DNA from: an uncultured Bacilli bacterium
GTDB taxonomy: Bacteria > Bacillota_I > Bacilli_A > RF39 > UBA660
Direction: 5' to 3'
DNA length: 17,531 nt
NCBI GenBank assembly: GCA_947628445.1
Contig: CANQZX010000017.1
Location: 1-17,531, forward strand
Shown here: positions 14,986 to 17,531 of the stretch, in pieces
How the letters are laid out: each line of letters opens with the position of its first letter
Position numbering within the stretch: position 1 is the stretch's first letter
The notes under the pieces: generated by a model
Seen by the model: the letters and a program-made list of their open reading frames with translations, nothing else
Databases searched by the model: none
What the model was told of the DNA's origin: nothing
Translations under genes and position numbers: made by a program

Positions 14986-15960
14986 TTAATTTTGGTAATT
15001 AATTTGTTGCCTCTTAATTAGATCATAATTAATTAGTTTGGTACCATCTAAATCTTCATGATGCATATCAACAGCCGTAATTTGGCTATTTTCATAAGTC
15101 GTATAATAATATATTCCTTTATCTAAATTACAGCAAGAACTATAAATAGTTATTTCGTACTTATCTTCCCCCATATGCACACAACCTCTTTGTTGTTCTA
15201 CTGAACCTAAAATATGAAAAAATTGGCTAATGCTCGAACTTTCTGAAACATCAGCAAGAGAATTCATTTTGGTAAATGTGGCTTTAACAAACCGAGAGGC
15301 CGAAGATAAATCACCAGGCAATCCTAAAGCTCCCATCCCTCGACTATAAGTTGTAAGATCTAAATGGGGAGCAAATGTATTATGGGGTGGTTCAATAGAT
15401 AAACTTTGATAATTATTTAAATTAAAAAGCTGCATATCGAAGGTTGGATTATTTGTTAAAACCCCCACCGGATTATCATAGATTTTTAAACCATCAGCTA
15501 CACATTCAATAGTTAGGGAACTATTTTGATCAGCAATAATCCAATGCAATGGTGAGGCTGGCAAATCGGCACTAAAATCAATTTTCGCAATATTAATCTT
15601 GGCTAATAATTTTTTGGCTTCCACGACACTTGCACATTGACTTAAAATCCAAGGAATAAACTCAAATGGGGCAATATTATCTTTAGCCTCAGCCATTTCT
15701 TTATAATCGGCATTCGTAGGAAAATTCAACCCCGCCATACCTAAACCTTTTTCGTTAACAGCATCATAATAAAGGGGATAACCAGCAGCCACATAAGCCA
15801 TGCCAATTAAAGCATAATGACTTTTAATTTCCTTGCCACAGCGAAACTTAAAAGCAAAATTTCGGGGCGTAATCGTAACCGTTTCTTGATAAGAATATTC
15901 TAAATCTAAATTTCGACCAAAATAATGATCTTTCGTATGATATGTAATTGCAGTACACAT
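14986..15960 (-). CDS. Choloylglycine hydrolase family protein, probable bile salt hydrolase
   Basis: A 324-aa N-terminal nucleophile hydrolase that cleaves glycine/taurine-conjugated bile salts; the family also includes penicillin V acylases. After Met removal Cys2 is the nucleophile (MCTAITYHTKDHYFGRNLDLE at the N-terminus). Arg16 and Asp19 (FGRNLD), Asn79 (AGLNFP), Asn170 (VLTNNPTF) and Arg223 (SASRF) complete the known active-site set. SPLHWIIADQ (136-145), YSRGMGALGLPGD (205-217) and ILGSVEQQRG (250-259) follow the Gram-positive BSH pattern closely, so BSH is favoured over penicillin acylase. No signal peptide, so cytoplasmic. The start is set by MCT: ATG 15960 follows AAAGGA, and an in-frame ATG at 15972 would bury the Cys. 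An extended -10 promoter lies just upstream. It suggests a bile-exposed gut host. Confidence 0.94.
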   Translation of the reverse strand: MCTAITYHTKDHYFGRNLDLEYSYQETVTITPRNFAFKFRCGKEIKSHYALIGMAYVAAGYPLYYDAVNEKGLGMAGLNFPTNADYKEMAEAKDNIAPFEFIPWILSQCASVVEAKKLLAKINIAKIDFSADLPASPLHWIIADQNSSLTIECVADGLKIYDNPVGVLTNNPTFDMQLFNLNNYQSLSIEPPHNTFAPHLDLTTYSRGMGALGLPGDLSSASRFVKATFTKMNSLADVSESSSISQFFHILGSVEQQRGCVHMGEDKYEITIYSSCCNLDKGIYYYTTYENSQITAVDMHHEDLDGTKLINYDLIKRQQINYQN

Positions 15961-15984
15961 ATTTATTACCATCCTTTCTTATCA

Positions 15985-15993
15985 ATTATATCA
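15985..15993 (-). promoter_or_regulatory. Extended -10 promoter of the bile salt hydrolase gene
   Basis: Minus strand TGATATAAT (15993-15985) is a perfect extended -10. No good -35 is seen at 16-18 bp; the T-run of the preceding terminator (TTTTTG, 16013-16008) occupies that place. Confidence 0.6.
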
Positions 15994-16007
15994 CAATCAC
16001 CAATTAA

Positions 16008-16040
16008 CAAAAATACCTAATCTCTTAAAAGAAATTAGGT
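16008..16040 (-). terminator. Terminator after a gene-end remnant, upstream of the bile salt hydrolase gene
   Basis: Minus strand ACCTAATTTC-TTTTAA-GAGATTAGGT has 9 of 10 paired positions and is followed by ATTTTTG. It begins at the stop of the remnant at 16035-16100 and insulates the hydrolase gene from the accessory region. Confidence 0.75.
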
Positions 16041-16100
16041 AGATTGACTTAAGGCTTCATAAGTTTCCTGAGTACCAATCGATATAGAATATATCAAATA
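16035..16100 (-). pseudogene. C-terminal remnant of an unknown gene (copy 1)
   Basis: A stop-to-stop minus frame of 21 codons ends SIGTQETYEALSQST-stop and runs straight into a terminator. It matches a second remnant at 17157-17216 (SGA-stop-KTFEALGHSEPSF) in protein and in DNA, about 74% over 35 bases (9 mismatches). No start or upstream body of a gene exists here, since the frame closes at 16101-16103. I do not recognise the family. Confidence 0.4.
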
Positions 16101-16182
16101 TTATAAATTGTGTCATACTATATAAAATATATTTTTAGTTTTATAATATCAAATACTAAGAGAGCTTAGTCTTTATCATTTA

Positions 16183-16260
16183 TTATTTTGCTTGTTTTTC
16201 TTTGATTGCCGCTTGGGCCAGAATCTCATTCGGGATGAATAAGATCAAACTTATAAAATA
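16183..16260 (-). pseudogene. C-terminal remnant of an unknown gene, FIPNEI family (left copy)
   Basis: A minus frame of 25 codons (open only to 16261) ends FIPNEILAQAAIKEKQAK-stop. It parallels the remnant at 17017-17103 (FIPNEIVVQAAIKENSSK-stop). Three of the six DNA differences in the shared core are synonymous third-position changes (CCG/CCT, GCG/GCA, GCA/GCC), which suggests that both descend from a translated gene. The parent gene is not in the window and I cannot name it. Confidence 0.45.
16197..16243. repeat. 47-bp imperfect direct repeat, left copy, flanking the toxin-antitoxin module
   Basis: This matches 17031-17077 in the same orientation at 41 of 47 positions (87%). The pair brackets the whole toxin-antitoxin module, promoter included, at a distance of 834 bp. 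It coincides with the FIPNEI gene-end remnants. Confidence 0.7.
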
Positions 16261-16286
16261 TTATTTTTAAAATTACTTATTTGAAT

Positions 16287-16754
16287 TTATTTTACTTCTT
16301 CTAACATTTTTTCTTTTAGTTTGTCTATATCTGTAAAAAATAAATTTGTACCTCTCTTTTTTAACCCTATCATATTTTTAAATAAACCTTTAATTTCATT
16401 TTGTAAATCTGTTGGAACTTTTAGCGGTACTCCATCAACAGTATGAACATGGTCTATATATTTTTCTAGTGTTGGAAAGGCATTTTGTAATAGTATAGCA
16501 GCATCTTCATCGGCAATTTTTCTAATAATTATAGTATTACAAAACCCATACTTCTCGACTTTTTTATCAATAATTTTTTGATATTTATCAACTTTAGAGC
16601 TAATAGGAATAAACCATAAAATATTTCTATCTTTAATTGTAAAATAAGTAGGCCTCTTCTTACCTTTTTCATGATTTTGCATTAAATTTTCATCATTAAC
16701 GACATCAAAATATTCATCTTTGATGTGATATAAATAACCTGTTTTTATTTTCAT
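16287..16754 (-). CDS. Type III toxin-antitoxin system toxin (ToxN/AbiQ superfamily, CptN-like endoribonuclease)
   Basis: A 155-aa basic protein with no signal peptide. Type III toxins are endoribonucleases that cut cellular RNA and also process their own repeat RNA antitoxin; they act in phage defence by abortive infection. Seen here: GYLYHIKDEYFD (6-17), KRPTYFTI (33-40), WFIPISSK (47-54) with the Ser-Ser-Lys that aligns in position with the catalytic region of ToxN, LLQNAFPTLEKYIDHVHT (88-105), and GTNLFFTDIDKLK (135-147). From memory these fit CptIN-family toxins; this is not a search result. The strongest support is context: a promoter, tandem pseudoknot repeats and a terminator lie immediately upstream. 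ATG 16754 is used because GGAG lies 9 bases upstream; ATG 16769 precedes that site and ATG 16760 is too close to it. Confidence 0.85.
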   Translation of the reverse strand: MKIKTGYLYHIKDEYFDVVNDENLMQNHEKGKKRPTYFTIKDRNILWFIPISSKVDKYQKIIDKKVEKYGFCNTIIIRKIADEDAAILLQNAFPTLEKYIDHVHTVDGVPLKVPTDLQNEIKGLFKNMIGLKKRGTNLFFTDIDKLKEKMLEEVK

Positions 16755-16783
16755 AGTCATCAACTCCATTTGTAATATATCAC

Positions 16784-16818
16784 GAAATAAAAGAAAACTC
16801 CATCATATTTGATGAAGT
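16784..16818 (-). terminator. Attenuating terminator between antitoxin RNA and toxin gene
   Basis: Minus strand ACTTCATCA-AATA-TGATGGAGT is a 9-bp stem with one G.U pair, followed by TTTCTTTTATTT. It lies after the last repeat and 30 bases before the toxin start. In type III systems such a terminator lets most transcripts stop after the antitoxin and only some read into the toxin. Confidence 0.85.
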
Positions 16819-16832
16819 TATTCTCTATTTTC

Positions 16833-16881
16833 AACCAGGATCATTTATTAGTCGCACCACCTGGAAGCGAAAAACATTGTC
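16833..16881 (-). repeat. Antitoxin repeat 2 (49 nt, pseudoknot)
   Basis: Same register as repeat 1, 35 of 49 positions identical. Stem 1 is TCGC (12-15) with GCGA (27-30). Stem 2 is CCAGG (18-22) with CCTGG (43-47). Pairs 12-30, 19-46, 20-45 and 22-43 are all exchanged for other Watson-Crick pairs relative to repeat 1. Confidence 0.85.
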
Positions 16882-16930
16882 GCCTGGAATCATTTATCGT
16901 CCGCACCATCCAGAAGCGGAAAACATTTTC
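16882..16930 (-). repeat. Antitoxin repeat 1 (49 nt, pseudoknot)
   Basis: Counting from GAAAATG at 16930: stem 1 pairs CCGC (12-15) with GCGG (27-30), and stem 2 pairs CTGGA (18-22) with TCCAG (43-47). The stems interleave as an H-type pseudoknot with connectors of 2, 4 and 12 nt. Stem partners change together in repeat 2. Confidence 0.85.
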
Positions 16931-16950
16931 ACACTTTTCAGTGCAATACA

Positions 16951-16979
16951 AATATACTATATTTTTATGAAAATGTCAA
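16951..16979 (-). promoter_or_regulatory. Promoter of the toxin-antitoxin module
   Basis: A perfect TTGACA (16979-16974), a 17-bp spacer, and TATATT (16956-16951, 5/6). This strong constitutive-looking promoter starts the RNA just before the repeats. Confidence 0.85.
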
Positions 16980-16982
16980 ATA

Positions 16983-17003
16983 GCATATATTATTAATATA
17001 TGC
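16983..17003. repeat. Perfect inverted repeat abutting the toxin-antitoxin promoter
   Basis: GCATATAT (16983-16990), 5-base spacer TATTA, ATATATGC (16996-17003): 8-bp perfect arms ending 3 bases before the -35. It could be a weak terminator for the remnant upstream, or a protein-binding site. There is no T-run on the minus side; on the plus side ATTTTTT follows. Confidence 0.45.
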
Positions 17004-17016
17004 ATTTTTTAAATAT

Positions 17017-17103
17017 TTATTTACTAGAATTTTCTTTGATGGCTGCTTGTACCACAATCTCATTAGGGATGAATAAGTAATACTTATATAATTTTACTAA
17101 AGA
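17017..17103 (-). pseudogene. C-terminal remnant of an unknown gene, FIPNEI family (right copy)
   Basis: A minus frame of 28 codons bounded by TAG at 17106-17104 ends YYLFIPNEIVVQAAIKE and NSSK-stop. It is the partner of the remnant at 16183-16260 and carries the right copy of the 47-bp direct repeat. An extended -10-like TGGTACAAT lies upstream near 17130 with no clear -35. The function of the parent gene is unknown. Confidence 0.45.
17031..17077. repeat. 47-bp imperfect direct repeat, right copy
   Basis: Partner of 16197-16243 (41/47 identical, same orientation). Confidence 0.7.
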
Positions 17104-17141
17104 CTAATGCCTTCTAATACTATTTGATTGTACCACTTTCA

Positions 17142-17174
17142 GTTCAAAATTAAAACCTAGTTATTAAAACTAGG
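17142..17174 (-). terminator. Terminator after the second gene-end remnant
   Basis: Minus strand CCTAGTT-TTAAT-AACTAGG is a perfect 7-bp stem followed by TTTTAATTTTG. It holds the same place relative to its remnant as the terminator at 16008-16040 does to copy 1. Confidence 0.7.
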
Positions 17175-17216
17175 CTCTGAATGACCTAGAGCTTCAAAAG
17201 TTTTCTAGGCACCACT
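17157..17216 (-). pseudogene. C-terminal remnant of an unknown gene (copy 2, with nonsense codon)
   Basis: The minus frame reads SGA-stop-KTFEALGHSEPSFNN-stop. It aligns with SIGTQETYEALSQST of copy 1, where the internal TAG stands for CAG (Gln), a single C-to-T change. The short match, the nonsense codon and the absence of an upstream body indicate decay. Confidence 0.4.
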
Positions 17217-17245
17217 CATTAATATTATATTACTAAATTTAAAAA

Positions 17246-17530
17246 TTATACATTAGGATAACCCATAATTCTTAAAATATTTTTTACACTTATTGAATTT
17301 AATTTTTTATCTAATTTTTTAATTTCTTTTTCTATTGATATAATTAAACTATTATACTGTCTTTTATCTAAAATAATTTGCATTGATTTTATCATCATAT
17401 ATAAATTTGTAAGATTATCTTTAGATTTATAATTAACATCTATTTCTTTAAATTTTTGTTGTGTTAAACATTATGACTGATTAATGTATTCGGCATAAGC
17501 GACTTTTAAATCAATAGGCATTTTAATAGA
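17246..17530 (-). pseudogene. Broken 3' part of an Abi_2-like abortive infection gene (cut by the right edge)
   Basis: The minus frame from 17530 to the TAA at 17248-17246 is a single register interrupted by one in-frame TAA at 17473-17471. The part after it is 74 codons: Lys-rich, helical, with KSKDNLTNLYMMIKSMQIIL, EKEIKKLDKKLNSISVKNIL and ending RIMGYPNV. The Abi_2 (AbiD/AbiF-like) family ends with a Lys-rich helix followed by S-I-(x)n-I-L-(x)2-M-G-(F/Y)-P-(x)N, which this resembles; the call is from memory. The part before the stop (MPIDLKVAYAEYINQS) does not clearly fit Abi_2 and may be a fused remnant. Base composition is even more AT-rich than in the core genes. Confidence 0.45.
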
Positions 17531-17531
17531 G

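Larger units (their letters stand above)
16784..16944 (-). ncRNA. Type III antitoxin RNA precursor (ToxI/CptI-like)
   Basis: Transcription is predicted to start near 16944 and end at the hairpin at 16818-16784, giving an RNA of about 160 nt. From the 5' end it holds a small leader hairpin (CACT-GAAA-AGTG, 16943-16932), two 49-nt repeats, a third repeat start (GAAAAT, 16832-16827), and the terminator. The A-rich repeat boundaries GAAAAT, GACAAT and GAAAAT are the likely toxin cleavage sites; cutting at all three would release two 49-nt units. No open reading frame of note occupies the RNA. The boundaries of the mature units are inferred. Confidence 0.85.

Noticed and set aside
16833..16930. 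Tandem repeats considered as a small CRISPR array
   Set aside because: There are only two directly adjoining units without spacers, 71% identical, with changes that preserve base pairing, and a type III toxin gene follows.
16833..16930. Plus-strand reading of the repeats as a P-loop-like peptide (LLVAPPGSEKH)
   Set aside because: The frame is short, has no start or ribosome site, and the P-loop lysine-serine is not intact; the covariation explains the conservation as RNA structure.
17157..17216. LGHSEPSF as a tyrosine recombinase active-site fragment
   Set aside because: The frame stops three residues later and the sister copy at 16035-16100 reads LSQST, so the LGHS match is coincidental; no Arg or Tyr catalytic context is present.

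Overview
The window looks like a chromosomal segment of an AT-rich, low-GC Gram-positive bacterium. It most resembles an uncultured gut Bacilli lineage of the RF39/Erysipelotrichia kind; this is inferred from gene content and style, not from a marker gene. Supporting signs are strong GGAGG/AGGTGA ribosome sites, TTGACA/TATAAT promoters, the order comEA-comEC-holA, a peptidoglycan gene (murF), and a bile salt hydrolase, which points to life in an animal gut. Most genes lie on the minus strand.

Bases 1-15960 are mostly core genes. Reading leftward (minus strand) they are: a bile salt hydrolase-type Ntn hydrolase (14986-15960); comEA and comEC, overlapping by 32 bp (13415-14236 and 11368-13446); holA (10304-11239); trigger factor (8987-10234); a membrane-anchored WG-repeat-like protein (7311-8909); an unrecognised coiled-coil protein with a duplicated N-terminal domain (4970-6409); Lon protease (2627-4894); murF (1217-2590); and the first 343 residues of an N-terminally anchored surface protein that runs off the left edge. 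Two genes are on the plus strand: a ZIP metal transporter (6512-7309) and a thymidylate-kinase-like P-loop kinase (14348-14932). Most units have a recognisable promoter and intrinsic terminator.

Bases 15961-17531 are accessory DNA. They hold a complete type III toxin-antitoxin module on the minus strand, in the order promoter (16979-16951), antitoxin RNA with two 49-nt repeats (16930-16833), attenuating terminator (16818-16784), and ToxN/CptN-like endoribonuclease toxin gene (16754-16287). The two repeats are 71% identical. Eight of their 14 differences form four compensatory base-pair exchanges in two interleaved stems, which is direct sequence evidence for an H-type pseudoknot. The module is flanked by imperfect 47-bp direct repeats that look like 3' ends of a lost gene. 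Further out is a second pair of related gene-end remnants, and at the right edge a broken gene that resembles the C-terminus of an Abi_2 abortive-infection protein. I read this stretch as a small, partly decayed defence locus.

A second notable signal is a (TA)9 tract that forms the whole spacer between the -35 and -10 of the surface-protein promoter (1155-1129), an arrangement that could allow phase variation.
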